From positions 39,157 through 103,156 of the forward strand of contig NZ_BCQB01000004.1 in the NCBI RefSeq assembly GCF_001544215.1: 64,000 bases of DNA. Direction: 5' to 3'. Made by a program: the position numbers and the translations under genes. The notes under the pieces are model-generated. The model ran no database searches. It was given only the letters and a program-made list of their open reading frames with translations, and had not been told where the DNA came from. Within the stretch, counting starts at the first letter, position 1, and each line of letters begins with the position of its first letter. The stretch comes from Enterococcus durans NBRC 100479 = LMG 10746. GTDB lineage: Bacteria > Bacillota > Bacilli > Lactobacillales > Enterococcaceae. This document shows positions 45,224 through 54,384 of the stretch, piece after piece.

Positions 45224-46288
45224 TTATAAAATAATCAATTCTTTCGGTGAATGCGTCAATACTCGATTTCCTTCTGGTGTGATCAACAAATCGTCTTCGA
45301 TTCTAACACCACCGATTCCTGGAAGATAGATTCCTGGTTCGTCTGTAATGATATTCCCAACGATAAATTGTTTTTCTGCTCTAGCTGAAACATTCGGTCC
45401 TTCATGGATCTCTAGTCCGATACCATGACCAGTGGAATGTCCAAAGGCTTCTCCATAACCATGCTTCGTGATATAGTCTCTTGCGACTGCATCTAGTTGG
45501 ATACCTGTAACACCTGGCTTAGCAGCTTCGATCACTGCTAATTGAGCACCCAATACAATCTCATAGATTTCTTTAAGTTTTTCACCTGGGTCGCCGATTG
45601 CAAATGTACGTGTCATATCAGAAACGTATCCTTCATAGTAGCAACCGAAATCCAAAGTGATCATATCGCCTTGTTCAATGACTTTATTGCTTGCTACACC
45701 ATGAGGCATTGCAGAACGTAGTCCACTAGCAACGATCGTAGAAAATGAAACGCCTGAAGCCCCTAGGGAACGCATATAGAAATCTACTTGATTGGCTACT
45801 TCGATCTCTGTCATGCCTGGTTGGATCATTTTCAAGATATGGTCATAGGCCATATCGGCTATGCTACAAGCTTTCTCAATGATCGCGATTTCTTCTTCAT
45901 CTTTCACTTCTCGTAATTCTTCGATCATTTCAGAAACAGGAATCAATTCTGCATCAATGATTTCTTCTAACACTGAGTATTCTAAAAATGAAACAGTTGA
46001 TTCTTCAAAAGCTAACATACGTAAGCCTTCTTTACGAACTAAGTTAGCTACTTCATCAAAAATCGGTCCGACATTTTTGATGATCTCAAATCCTTGTGCC
46101 TGTGTTGCGGCTTGTTCAGTATAACGAAAATCTGTAATAAAGAATGCTTTCTCTAATGTAATCACCGCTAAACCTGTTGTTCCAGTAAAGTTTGTCAAAT
46201 AACGGAGATTATAAGGACTTGTGATCAAAAATGAATCTAAATTGTTTTCCCGCATTTTTTTACGTAATTTTTCTACTCGTAGCATCAT
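45224..46288 (-). CDS. pepP: Xaa-Pro peptidase, M24 family
   Basis: The 354-residue pita-bread metallopeptidase removes N-terminal residues before proline. It shows RYLTNFTGTTG in the N-terminal domain and the metal ligands in MITLDFGCYYEGYVSDMTRTF (two Asp), GHSTGHGIGLEIHEGPN (His), IITDEPGIYLPG (Glu) and GVRIEDDLLIT (Glu). AAGGAG precedes the first ATG by eight bases. In related genomes efp follows this gene; here a 228-bp gap leads directly to yqhY. Confidence 0.94.
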   Translation of the reverse strand: MMLRVEKLRKKMRENNLDSFLITSPYNLRYLTNFTGTTGLAVITLEKAFFITDFRYTEQAATQAQGFEIIKNVGPIFDEVANLVRKEGLRMLAFEESTVSFLEYSVLEEIIDAELIPVSEMIEELREVKDEEEIAIIEKACSIADMAYDHILKMIQPGMTEIEVANQVDFYMRSLGASGVSFSTIVASGLRSAMPHGVASNKVIEQGDMITLDFGCYYEGYVSDMTRTFAIGDPGEKLKEIYEIVLGAQLAVIEAAKPGVTGIQLDAVARDYITKHGYGEAFGHSTGHGIGLEIHEGPNVSARAEKQFIVGNIITDEPGIYLPGIGGVRIEDDLLITPEGNRVLTHSPKELIIL

Positions 46289-46383
46289 AAATGAAACTCC
46301 TTCTTTCTTTGCCTCTTTTTTCTATTATAGCAAATTTTCGCTTCTTCACGACAAATAAAGCGAATTTTATTGATAAATTTATA

Positions 46384-46430
46384 AGAAAAAAATAGCTGGA
46401 ACAAATCATCTAGTGATTTGCCCTAGCTAT
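46384..46430 (-). terminator. Terminator of glsB
   Basis: Read leftward, ATAGCT and CAAATCA pair with TGATTTG and AGCTAT around a CTAGA loop with a small internal mismatch, then seven T follow. Confidence 0.88.
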
Positions 46431-46457
46431 CATACCCAATAGAAAATAATTATACCT

Positions 46458-46703
46458 TTATGATTTTCTTCCGAAGAAGAATGAAACAACCGCTACTAAA
46501 ATAACAGCCCCTAAAATCGACGGAATAAGTGCCATACCTGCTGCTTTCGGTCCCCAGTAGCCAAAAATTGCTTGTCCTATACTTGAACCAATCAATCCGG
46601 CAATGATGTTTGTGATACATCCCATGGAATTTCCTTTACTGGTAATTGCTCCAGCAATCGCACCAATAATCGCTCCCACGATCAATGTCCATAACCAACC
46701 CAT
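46458..46703 (-). CDS. glsB: GlsB/YeaQ/YmgE family stress membrane protein
   Basis: The 81-residue protein has three hydrophobic segments and the Gly-rich family motif IVGAIIGAIAGAITSKGNSMGCITNIIAGLIGSSIG in shortened, typical form. In E. faecalis GlsB is associated with the Gls24 general stress proteins and bile tolerance. A GGAGG site lies seven bases before the ATG. It is monocistronic with its own terminator. Confidence 0.93.
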   Translation of the reverse strand: MGWLWTLIVGAIIGAIAGAITSKGNSMGCITNIIAGLIGSSIGQAIFGYWGPKAAGMALIPSILGAVILVAVVSFFFGRKS

Positions 46704-47094
46704 AATATAACCTCCTTTTTGTACGTTACAATTCTAGCATACACGTTTTAAAGCGAGCAAATGATTGAACTACAAGTAGCAAGAAGGTGTTATGGTAGCA
46801 TTGTGAAAATCCGAGAAATAAGAAGAATTCACGATAATCACTTTTCATACTTTTGTGGATTTTGTTTTTTTGCGAGATATTTCTTTATTTCCAATGTTTA
46901 TCCGTATTTAAAGCGTAGCACCAAAGTATTCCTTATTTTTTGTGCCACGGTCATGATATGATTTTGGATCAGTGCGTATACTTGTCCTTCAATCGGTTGA
47001 TTCGATTGATTGCATGTGGTCTTCTGACAAAAAAAACGAACGAGCGCGGGACAAAAGTAAGAAACACTTTTGTCTCGACCGTATTCACCTATTT
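46704..47094. other. Non-coding gap between glsB and manO
   Basis: It holds the glsB promoter region and, at 47034-47080, a short hairpin related to the dispersed repeats (AACGAACGAGCGCGGGACAA paired with TTTTGTCTCG). Open frames in the gap (46761-46961 and 46940-47182) lack ribosome sites and start-codon support, so I do not call genes here. Confidence 0.6.
47034..47080. repeat. Short degenerate relative of the palindromic repeats (copy E)
   Basis: GAGCGCGGGACAAAAGT pairs with ACTTTTGTCTCG around a short loop. The sequences match the hairpin and tail modules of copies A and B. It lies after the leftward manO gene and may end its transcript. Confidence 0.55.
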
Positions 47095-47469
47095 TTATTT
47101 GCGTTTAAAAATATTCTTCACGCCGCGTTTCACTACATCTAATAAACTTAATGATCTAACCATATTGCTAGGATCAACATAGTTTCTAATCGCACGCAAC
47201 ACTTTTTTAGGGTCTTTAGCAGAAAAAGTATACGTACCATTTCTCTTTGATTTGATGGCAAAACGAGGAATCCATTTTCCCTTGAACATGACAGAAGCAA
47301 TCACCTGATCTACTTCCTCCCAAGGTATCTGGACAAATTTACGTGCATCTCGTTCATTATAAAATTCAAAACCCTTATCACCGATCATGATCTTACCATA
47401 ATCTGTGATCCCTAAATAAGAAGTAGCATTTGTTGTTAAGTCGACTTTTGTATTGATAGATTGTACCAT
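47095..47469 (-). CDS. manO: ManO, DUF956 family mannose-PTS accessory protein
   Basis: The 124-residue soluble protein starts MVQSINTKVDLTTNATSYLG and contains GKIMIGDKGFEFYNERDARKFVQIPW and RFAIKSKRNGTYTFSAKDPKKVLRAIR, the DUF956 pattern. It is nearly always encoded right after the mannose PTS IID gene in Lactobacillales, and a role in regulating that PTS has been proposed. A terminator (47585-47631) separates it from mptD, so it probably has its own promoter or depends on read-through. Confidence 0.9.
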   Translation of the reverse strand: MVQSINTKVDLTTNATSYLGITDYGKIMIGDKGFEFYNERDARKFVQIPWEEVDQVIASVMFKGKWIPRFAIKSKRNGTYTFSAKDPKKVLRAIRNYVDPSNMVRSLSLLDVVKRGVKNIFKRK

Positions 47470-47584
47470 TTCTTATACTCCATTTCCGAGGTTGGGAAAA
47501 GTAGGCTTGCATTAAGTAAATTTTAAAGAAAAAATGTATATTTTACCAACCTCACATAATCCGACAGTGTCTTCGAAGCGATTA

Positions 47585-47631
47585 TAAAAGAAGCTGTGAC
47601 AAAAATCAAATATGACTTTTGCCACAGCTTC
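47585..47631 (-). terminator. Terminator after mptD
   Basis: Read leftward, GAAGCTGTGGCAAAAGTCA pairs with TGATTTTTGTCACAGCTTC with two non-standard pairs. TTTT follows. Strong stem, moderate T run. Confidence 0.85.
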
Positions 47632-47651
47632 AACAGAATCATTTCTACAAA

Positions 47652-48566
47652 TTACATTAATCCGATTAAGTGGAAGACAATACCTACCACGAATAAACCA
47701 AGAATGATGATGATTGGAGAAACTTTCTTCTTAAGTAGCCACATACAGAACAATGTTAACAATAATGCAGCCAATCCAGGAATCAAGCTGTCTAAGTTAT
47801 CTTGTAAAGTTGTTACTTTTTCAGATGTTAGAGACAATCCAGCTACTTGTTGTTCCAATGCACTCTTGATTCCTGCAGAACCTGAAGGTAGTGAATTCCA
47901 GTCAATGTAGGCACCTTTATCAAGTTTTACAGTTGAAACAACTGGTGTGAATTTAATCGATACCCAACGGTTAACTAATGATCCAAGGATAAACATCCCC
48001 AAAATCGAAGCCCCTTTAGTGATATCTTGCAATAATCCACCAGATAAATCTTCAGTGATTTTAGAACCGGCTTTATAACCAAATTCTTGTGTGTACCAAG
48101 TGAAAGCCATACGGATGATGTTCCATCCTAAGAAGTAGATGATTGGTCCTAAGATATTACCACTAATCGCTAGTGAAGCTGCTAATGCACCAAGAATAGG
48201 TCTTACTGTAAACCAGAAAACCGGATCTCCGATACCAGCTAAAGGTCCCATCATACCGACCTTAACCCCTTGGATTGTTACGTCATCTACAGGTGCGCCA
48301 TTTGCACGTTCTTCTTCTAACGCTAATGTTACACCGATAATTGGTGAAGCTACGTATGGGTGCGTATTGAAGAACTCTAAATGACGTTCCAATGCAGCCG
48401 CACGGTCTTCTTTTGTTTTATATAATTTCTTGATCGCTGGGATCATTGAATATGCCCAACCACCATTTTGCATACGTTCGTAGTTCCAAGATCCTTGAAT
48501 GAAAGTCGAACGCCACCAAACAGAAATACGATCTTTTTTAGATAATTGAATTCTTTCTTCTGCCAT
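47652..48566 (-). CDS. mptD: Mannose PTS EIID component
   Basis: The 304-residue membrane protein begins MAEERIQLSKKDRISVWWRSTFIQGSWNYERMQ, the conserved EIID-Man head, and contains FNTHPYVASPIIGVTLALEEE and GIGDPVFWFTVRPILGALAASLA. With EIIC it forms the glucose/mannose channel and the receptor of class IIa bacteriocins. AGGAGG precedes the ATG. It is the last PTS gene before the terminator at 47585. Confidence 0.96.
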   Translation of the reverse strand: MAEERIQLSKKDRISVWWRSTFIQGSWNYERMQNGGWAYSMIPAIKKLYKTKEDRAAALERHLEFFNTHPYVASPIIGVTLALEEERANGAPVDDVTIQGVKVGMMGPLAGIGDPVFWFTVRPILGALAASLAISGNILGPIIYFLGWNIIRMAFTWYTQEFGYKAGSKITEDLSGGLLQDITKGASILGMFILGSLVNRWVSIKFTPVVSTVKLDKGAYIDWNSLPSGSAGIKSALEQQVAGLSLTSEKVTTLQDNLDSLIPGLAALLLTLFCMWLLKKKVSPIIIILGLFVVGIVFHLIGLM

Positions 48567-48583
48567 TTTCGTGTACGCCTCCT

Positions 48584-49393
48584 TTAATAGTTGTCAATGA
48601 TATCGCCTAGTGGGTCACCAGTGTTTGAGTTCCCGCCATTACCTGAACCGCCACCTTGTTTAGAAAGTGCCAAGTAGATAAGAGCAAGAGCCACACCAAT
48701 TGCACCAAGTCCGATAAGAGTGATTTGTGTTACAGTTGCCAAAACGAAACCGATAGCGAAGAATGGCCATACTTCTTTAGTAGCCATCATGTTGATAACC
48801 ATTGCATAACCAACAGCCACAACCATACCACCACCGATTGCTAACCCGTCTGTTAACCAAGCTGGCATAGATTCAAGTAAGCTTCTTACTGGACCTTCGC
48901 CAATTGCTAGGATCAAACCAGCAGGGATTGCAATACGAACACCTTGTAAACAAATTGCAACGATATGCCAAAATTCAACTTTTCTGAAGTTACCTTCTTT
49001 TGCAGCAGCATCCATCAAGTGAACGAAGGCAGTTGCAATCGTACGACAGATGATTGTTAGTAACAAACCAGCAACAGCAAGAGGAACAGCGATTGCGATA
49101 GCTGAAGAAACCCCAGCTCTTCCTTGACCACCTAATACTAAAATAATTGCAGATGCAACAGATGCCAAAGCGGCATCAGGAGCTACAGCAGCACCGATAT
49201 TTGCCCAGCCAAGAGCGATCATTTGTAATGTACCACCTAGGATAAGGCAAGGGAGTAGGTTCCCAGTAACTAAGCCGATTAACGTACATGCGACTACTGG
49301 TTGGTGGAATTGAAATTCATCAAGAATTCCTTCCATACCAGCCAAAAATGCAACGATAACGACTAAGATCACTTGAATAATATTTAATTCCAT
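48584..49393 (-). CDS. mptC: Mannose PTS EIIC component
   Basis: The 269-residue polytopic permease starts MELNIIQVILVVIVAFLAGMEGILDEFQFHQPVV and shows GLVTGNLLPCLILGGTLQMIALGWANIGAAVAPD, the EIIC-Man core. It transports glucose and mannose and carries part of the pediocin-type bacteriocin target. A Gly/Asn-rich stretch (GGGSGNGGNSNTGDPLG) precedes the C terminus. TGGAGG precedes the ATG. It lies between the IIAB and IID genes. Confidence 0.96.
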   Translation of the reverse strand: MELNIIQVILVVIVAFLAGMEGILDEFQFHQPVVACTLIGLVTGNLLPCLILGGTLQMIALGWANIGAAVAPDAALASVASAIILVLGGQGRAGVSSAIAIAVPLAVAGLLLTIICRTIATAFVHLMDAAAKEGNFRKVEFWHIVAICLQGVRIAIPAGLILAIGEGPVRSLLESMPAWLTDGLAIGGGMVVAVGYAMVINMMATKEVWPFFAIGFVLATVTQITLIGLGAIGVALALIYLALSKQGGGSGNGGNSNTGDPLGDIIDNY

Positions 49394-49426
49394 GATATTA
49401 ATCCTCCATTTTTTCTGATAATTGAA

Positions 49427-50398
49427 TTATGCGTGTTTGTTCAATTCTTCTTGCGCTTTTTTTAAAATTTCATCCATGTTTCCTTTTGAATCATTTGGCA
49501 CTTTACGTACATCAAATTTGATTCCAGCTTCTTTTAACTGATTGAATGTATCAATATCTGTTTGACTGAAAGCTAATACTTTATTTGGTTGTACTTTACC
49601 AGGTGAGTGCGCCATTGAACCAACGTTAACTGTTTCTAATGGAACTCCGCCTTCTACTGCTCGTAAAACGTCTTGAGGGTTTTCAAACAATAGTAATGCG
49701 CGTTGACCACCAAAATGTTGATCGTCTTTTGCAAGTTTGATCATTTGTTCCACTGGTACCACGTGTGCTTTAACACCTGGAGGAGCAGCTTGTTGAATCA
49801 ATTTCTTACGAAGTTCATCTTTCGCTACTGCATCTGAAACAACAATGATCCGTGTTGGATTTGTTGTTTTCGTCCAAGCTGTCGCAACTTGTCCGTGAAG
49901 CAAACGTGAATCGATACGAGCTAACACATAGCTGAATTTACCAGGAGTACCCGATGTTACTGCTTGTTGTGCAGCTGCTTTTGGTGCTTCTTGTGGTTCT
50001 AATTCTTCTGGTTTTACTTTCACGCCCTCTTTTGCTGTTTCAATGATATGCGCTGCAATTTCATGTGCAGATTCCATTGAGAAGCGAGATGCGTATGCTT
50101 CGATCAACATAGGCAAGTTCAAACCACTAACGATTGCCCATTTGTCTTTGTGTTCTTCAAACAATGTGTTTGATTGGTTGAATGGCGTTCCGCCCCATAA
50201 ATCAACTAAGAACAATACTTCGTCTTGATTATCAAAAGAAGCAACAGCTTCTTCTAATTTGGCTCTCAAGTCATCTGGACCTTCACTGGGTTTTAAAATG
50301 ACTGCTTTGACGTTTTCTTGTTCGCCAAAAATCATTGAACCAGATTGCAAGATTCCTTCAGCAAATTGTCCATGACTTGCAAGGATAATCCCTACCAT
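49427..50398 (-). CDS. mptA: Mannose PTS EIIAB component
   Basis: The 323-residue cytoplasmic fusion has an EIIA domain (residues 1-135) with phospho-His in IILASHGQFAEG (H9), then a linker, and an EIIB domain with the second phospho-His in RIDSRLLHGQVATAW. It relays phosphate from HPr to incoming glucose or mannose. The start MVGIILASH has GGAGG eight bases before it. The frame is open further upstream but without a ribosome site. It follows the separate IIB gene. Confidence 0.96.
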   Translation of the reverse strand: MVGIILASHGQFAEGILQSGSMIFGEQENVKAVILKPSEGPDDLRAKLEEAVASFDNQDEVLFLVDLWGGTPFNQSNTLFEEHKDKWAIVSGLNLPMLIEAYASRFSMESAHEIAAHIIETAKEGVKVKPEELEPQEAPKAAAQQAVTSGTPGKFSYVLARIDSRLLHGQVATAWTKTTNPTRIIVVSDAVAKDELRKKLIQQAAPPGVKAHVVPVEQMIKLAKDDQHFGGQRALLLFENPQDVLRAVEGGVPLETVNVGSMAHSPGKVQPNKVLAFSQTDIDTFNQLKEAGIKFDVRKVPNDSKGNMDEILKKAQEELNKHA

Positions 50399-50499
50399 AC
50401 TTATACCTCCTGTTTCTTTTTGTTGTAACAAAATCAAAAATTAAAAATAATTGCTACCTATTACAACAGATGAATTTGACCATTTCCCAACAACAACTT

Positions 50500-50991
50500 T
50501 TATGCCTTTTTGGTTTTCGCTAGTAATTCCATCAAAAGGACCTTTCTATCTGCGGGTACTTTACGAATCTCCAATTCCACACCTTGACGATCCAAGTAGT
50601 GAAATGATTCAATATCTCGCTGATCAACTGAAACAAAATTTGTGATCATTGTTTTCCCATCAGAAAAACTCATGCCACCGATATTCAGTGAATGTAGCGG
50701 TACACCGCTTCGGACAATCGTCTCAACGTCTTGGGGATTAGTAAATAGTAACATGACCTTAGCTTTCGCTAATAAACCACTTTGATAAACTTGGATCATT
50801 TTTTGAACAGTAATCACATTCGCCATGATCCCAGGCGGTGCAGCTTCCTTTAATAGAAACTTTCGCAATTTATCTTGGGCTACTAAATCACTAATAACGA
50901 TGATTCGCTCTATGCCAGTCAATTTTGACCAGACAGTTGCAACTTGTCCATGGATCAAACGATCATCTATACGTGCTAACCGAATATCCAT
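50500..50991 (-). CDS. mptB: Stand-alone mannose/sorbose-type PTS EIIB
   Basis: The 163-residue protein is an EIIB of the mannose family with phospho-His in RIDDRLIHGQVATVW (H15) and the family strands IERIIVISDLVAQDK and KVMLLFTNPQDVETIV. It is similar to the EIIB half of the next gene, so the operon carries two EIIB domains. E. faecalis has the same order (mptBACD), from memory. The start MDIRLARID is preceded by AAGGAG. It is the first gene after the sigma-54 promoter. Confidence 0.93.
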   Translation of the reverse strand: MDIRLARIDDRLIHGQVATVWSKLTGIERIIVISDLVAQDKLRKFLLKEAAPPGIMANVITVQKMIQVYQSGLLAKAKVMLLFTNPQDVETIVRSGVPLHSLNIGGMSFSDGKTMITNFVSVDQRDIESFHYLDRQGVELEIRKVPADRKVLLMELLAKTKKA

Positions 50992-51075
50992 CAGTAAATC
51001 TCCTTCTTTCAAACTACTTCACAGAAACCCCTATCATTTCTGTGTGACAACCACCTCCTAGCACACTTTATTAAA

Positions 51076-51092
51076 AGCAAGAAGCGTGCCAA
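51076..51092 (-). promoter_or_regulatory. Sigma-54 (-24/-12) promoter of the mannose PTS operon
   Basis: Read leftward, TTGGCACGCTTCTTGCT is a near-perfect RpoN site. It lies 84 bases before mptB. It shares the spacer and flanking bases with the site at 8775-8792, differing only at one position of the -24 box (C instead of T) and after the -12 box. Confidence 0.95.
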
Positions 51093-51134
51093 CTTTTTTA
51101 TAATACACTAGTTGATTTTAAAGGTTTCTTAAGC

Positions 51135-51181
51135 AATACACAAAAACGATACACTAATAAAGTGTATCGTTTTTGTGTATT
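51135..51181. promoter_or_regulatory. 21-bp perfect inverted repeat, candidate MptR activator site
   Basis: Arms 51135-51155 and 51161-51181 are exact inverted copies around the five-base centre AATAA. The repeat starts at the mptR stop codon and ends 43 bases before the -24 box. No T run follows on the leftward strand, so it is a poor intrinsic terminator and fits an upstream activator sequence. Confidence 0.65.
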
Positions 51182-54009
51182 TATAGATTAGTGTATTCAT
51201 TTTTTTCCAAATGATTGTGGATCAATTTTACTAAAAAGTAGATTTCCGCCGGTGGTGTTTTGACCTTTATTTGATATTCTAGATTGTTCAACTGTCCTTC
51301 TACTAACAAATAATATTCATCTGTAAGCATGCCTTTCAGCTCATCCGCCTCAACGGTCAAGGGTTCATTCAAAATGATCCGCTCAATCATCCCTACAGTA
51401 TGCAAAACAAGATTGATCTTAAAACCATATTCTGTTTCATCTATCGCTACGGCATGTGCCATATCTCCGGCAAATTCCCACAGCGGATCGATCAATTTCG
51501 CTCCATTGATAAACGTAAAGTTTTGTGTAATGAACTCCAAACAAGATTTTTTTGATGTTTCTTCATCTAATGAGACTTCATCCATGTCCTCTAATTCCGA
51601 TTCCAGAAGTAATTGATCTAAAATCAGTTCGATATTTTGATCAATGAAGTGTTCTAAAGGTATAAATGGAGCTGCAATATGTGGATCAGTGATCCCTGTT
51701 GTTGCAATGATTTGATAGTTTTCTTGGATCTTAGGTAATGCATCTTTTAATTCAATGATCGATAAAGCTAAAACTGTTAACTCCGTCTCTTGACGTTTGC
51801 TGACAGCTCGTTCAATCAATTCTTTGATTCGTTGAGCCGTACCCTCTCCTGATGCGCAAACAGCGAAAACAGCTTTTTTGCGAATATCTGATAGATCATC
51901 TGTAACCTCTGTTGAGATTTCTGCATAGCCGCGGAAATTTTTCAACGATTCATACAACATATCCAAGTCTGTACCCAAAACAGATACTTTCCGCACCGTT
52001 TCTAAAACTAAGGAAGTCGTTACCATATCCACTGTCCGAACAGGAATCCCAGTATCTCTTTGGATCTGTGTATTGAACGAAGCTAAGGAGCCCATATCCA
52101 CTAATAAGATGGTTCCACTGCCTTCATCCACTTCTTCAACATTACGTTCGATCCTAGCAAGCGCAGTTTTTGGATCCATATCCAACGGCATGTCGACTGC
52201 TCGTACATTATCAGCATCTAATAACTGTTGGACTACTTGTACCATACTGCTTGCTGTGCTTGTACCGTGAGCTGCCACTACGACACCGATTCTTCCACTC
52301 GCTTGGTTCGCTCGAAGTGACACAAGTAGGACCGTCAAATAATAATCCTCACTATCAGGAATCTTCACTTGAAAATAGGTTTCGATATATTTTCTTACTT
52401 CTTGTGCGATCGTGTATTCTTTCGGAAAATCAATCGCCATTTCACGTATATTGTCATTCGTATGACGTTCCTCGCCAATATTGATGCGTTTTAAAAACGA
52501 ACTAATATGCAAGCTCATGGCATAAATGAAATTCTGTTGAAATTCATAAGGTAATGCTTTTTTGACCATCACATAAATTTGGTTTGTTACCTCAATGATT
52601 TTTGGATCGACAAATTCTGCTAATTTGTTATCCGCATTAATGGAGAACCCGTGATCCTTGTAGAAAGATTTCAAATGGATATTGATGTCTGTCGAAATAA
52701 AATGATTGATTGCTTCTTGGTCTAATCCATCTGACTTCAAAAGAGCAGCCTTATCGCCGATGATATCATAAAGATTATAAGGAAGCTCATAGGAATCGGA
52801 CTGGATCTTCATGATCATATCATTAGGTAAAACAGTGATTTTAGGTTCCAGTAACTTTGATAATTCAGACATCGCTTCTCTGTTACTCGCTAATTGGATC
52901 AAACCACTTCTGATCCCTTCCGTCAAATCATCGATCGTGATCGAGATTTCTGGTGAATTCATATGATTCAGGAAGCCTCTTGCACAAACCAGTTGGATAT
53001 TCGATTTCAGCTGCCCAATATTTCCATAGGTCACACTGCCTACTAAAGCTTTGACAACATCTTCAGTCAACGTGATTTTCCGTTGCGTGCGATTGGCTTC
53101 ATGAGCGATCATGATTTTTACTAAATCGATTTTTTCGTTTGCTGGTCGTTTTTCAAATGCCGGCAACTTGATATTGATCGGGATACGGCGAACAAAAGTT
53201 TCCAATAAAGAAGAACCTGGATCTTCTGTGGTTGCCCCAACGATCCGAACATTCGCTTCATGAGATTTTGTCGTCTCACCCAAACGACTATACGTGCCAT
53301 GATCCATAAAATAAAAAATCATTTCTTGCCCTTCTGGTGGCAACCGGTGGATTTCATCCAGAAACAGCATCCCGCCATCTGCTTGATCGATGATCCCCAT
53401 TTTTTCTTCTTCCGCCCCAGTAAAAGCACCTTTTACATAGCCGAATAGATGACTCATCAGCAGTTCTGGATTATTTGCATAATCTGCACAATTGAATACG
53501 ATCAGCTCATTTTCTTCCCCTACCACATTATTGGCCTTAGCAAAGTGAAACATAGCGTGTGCAAAGTAGGTCTTCCCTGATCCCGTTGGTCCTGTAATCA
53601 AGCAATTCAATCCATTTGGAGGATATAAAATCGCCGCTTTTGCTTGTTCGACAGAATTTTTCATACTGCCATTTGCACCGATGATTTTAGCAAAGATATC
53701 CTTTGTATCGATTTGAATCATTGGTTTTTCAATTTCATTCGTCGTTTCTTTATAGCTGATCACATGTTTAACAGCTGGTTGATTATAAGTGACATGCATT
53801 TGATATATGTAACGTACAGGTCGTCCGTCTGTCTTCAACAATTTTCCTTCACGTACAAGCTGATTAAGATCTTTACTGCTATTCGTTCGTTGAATTCCTA
53901 AAACTTCAGCGATTTCTTGTGTTGTTACGCCTTGATCATATTCAGCAGGTGTAAGATGAGCGGTTTTCTCTTTGACATACGTATAAATTCGGTCAATTCG
54001 TTTTGCCAA
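51181..54009 (-). CDS. mptR: MptR/ManR, sigma-54-dependent activator of the mannose PTS
   Basis: The 942-residue LevR-family regulator has an N-terminal winged helix (GVTTQEIAEVLGIQRTNSSKDLN) and an AAA+ domain with Walker A GPTGSGKT (140-147), sigma-54 loop GAFTGA (194-199) and Walker B MLFLDE (214-219). Two PRDs follow, flanking an EIIA-mannose-like domain (VVVAAHGTSTASSM) and an EIIB-like segment (AVFAVCASGEGTA). It should activate the promoter at 51076 when mannose-PTS sugars are used. It reads in the same direction as the PTS genes but from its own promoter. It is a paralogue of the regulator at 8890. Confidence 0.95.
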   Translation of the reverse strand: MAKRIDRIYTYVKEKTAHLTPAEYDQGVTTQEIAEVLGIQRTNSSKDLNQLVREGKLLKTDGRPVRYIYQMHVTYNQPAVKHVISYKETTNEIEKPMIQIDTKDIFAKIIGANGSMKNSVEQAKAAILYPPNGLNCLITGPTGSGKTYFAHAMFHFAKANNVVGEENELIVFNCADYANNPELLMSHLFGYVKGAFTGAEEEKMGIIDQADGGMLFLDEIHRLPPEGQEMIFYFMDHGTYSRLGETTKSHEANVRIVGATTEDPGSSLLETFVRRIPINIKLPAFEKRPANEKIDLVKIMIAHEANRTQRKITLTEDVVKALVGSVTYGNIGQLKSNIQLVCARGFLNHMNSPEISITIDDLTEGIRSGLIQLASNREAMSELSKLLEPKITVLPNDMIMKIQSDSYELPYNLYDIIGDKAALLKSDGLDQEAINHFISTDINIHLKSFYKDHGFSINADNKLAEFVDPKIIEVTNQIYVMVKKALPYEFQQNFIYAMSLHISSFLKRINIGEERHTNDNIREMAIDFPKEYTIAQEVRKYIETYFQVKIPDSEDYYLTVLLVSLRANQASGRIGVVVAAHGTSTASSMVQVVQQLLDADNVRAVDMPLDMDPKTALARIERNVEEVDEGSGTILLVDMGSLASFNTQIQRDTGIPVRTVDMVTTSLVLETVRKVSVLGTDLDMLYESLKNFRGYAEISTEVTDDLSDIRKKAVFAVCASGEGTAQRIKELIERAVSKRQETELTVLALSIIELKDALPKIQENYQIIATTGITDPHIAAPFIPLEHFIDQNIELILDQLLLESELEDMDEVSLDEETSKKSCLEFITQNFTFINGAKLIDPLWEFAGDMAHAVAIDETEYGFKINLVLHTVGMIERIILNEPLTVEADELKGMLTDEYYLLVEGQLNNLEYQIKVKTPPAEIYFLVKLIHNHLEKNEYTNL

Positions 54010-54384
54010 TTTTCTCGCTCCTTTTTTTAGACTGGTTTCAAAACATAATACTATTGATTTAATTAGATTTCGTCAACTATTTACCATAATACTCTCTTTT
54101 AAAAACTCTATTATAATAGGATTCCTCGTAAAAAAACAGTGTTTATTAAAACATTTATTGATTCTACTATTTTTCATATAAAAATTCTTTTGTTCCACTC
54201 TCCTTAGTACTAGTGCGTGTTATTACTTTAATCTTTCTTACAATTGAAATCAACAGATTATTAAAATGACAAATTATCTATAACTAATTCATAAAAAAAC
54301 AAATTACTAAAAAAAGACACTCCCTAAACAAAGTACCTGTTAGAAAGTTGTCTCATTAACGATTAAATCATTATGAAAAACTGA
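54010..54384. other. AT-rich gap upstream of mptR
   Basis: No gene is seen. The right part holds a possible leftward terminator of the CmpB-like gene: at about 54306-54352, AGACA-type arms pair imperfectly and seven T follow. The rest is AT-rich sequence that should contain the mptR promoter, but no clear sigma-A site can be singled out. Confidence 0.5.

Noticed and set aside
46761..47182. Two overlapping rightward frames between glsB and manO
   Set aside because: No ribosome sites, odd composition, and one overlaps the manO coding end on the other strand.
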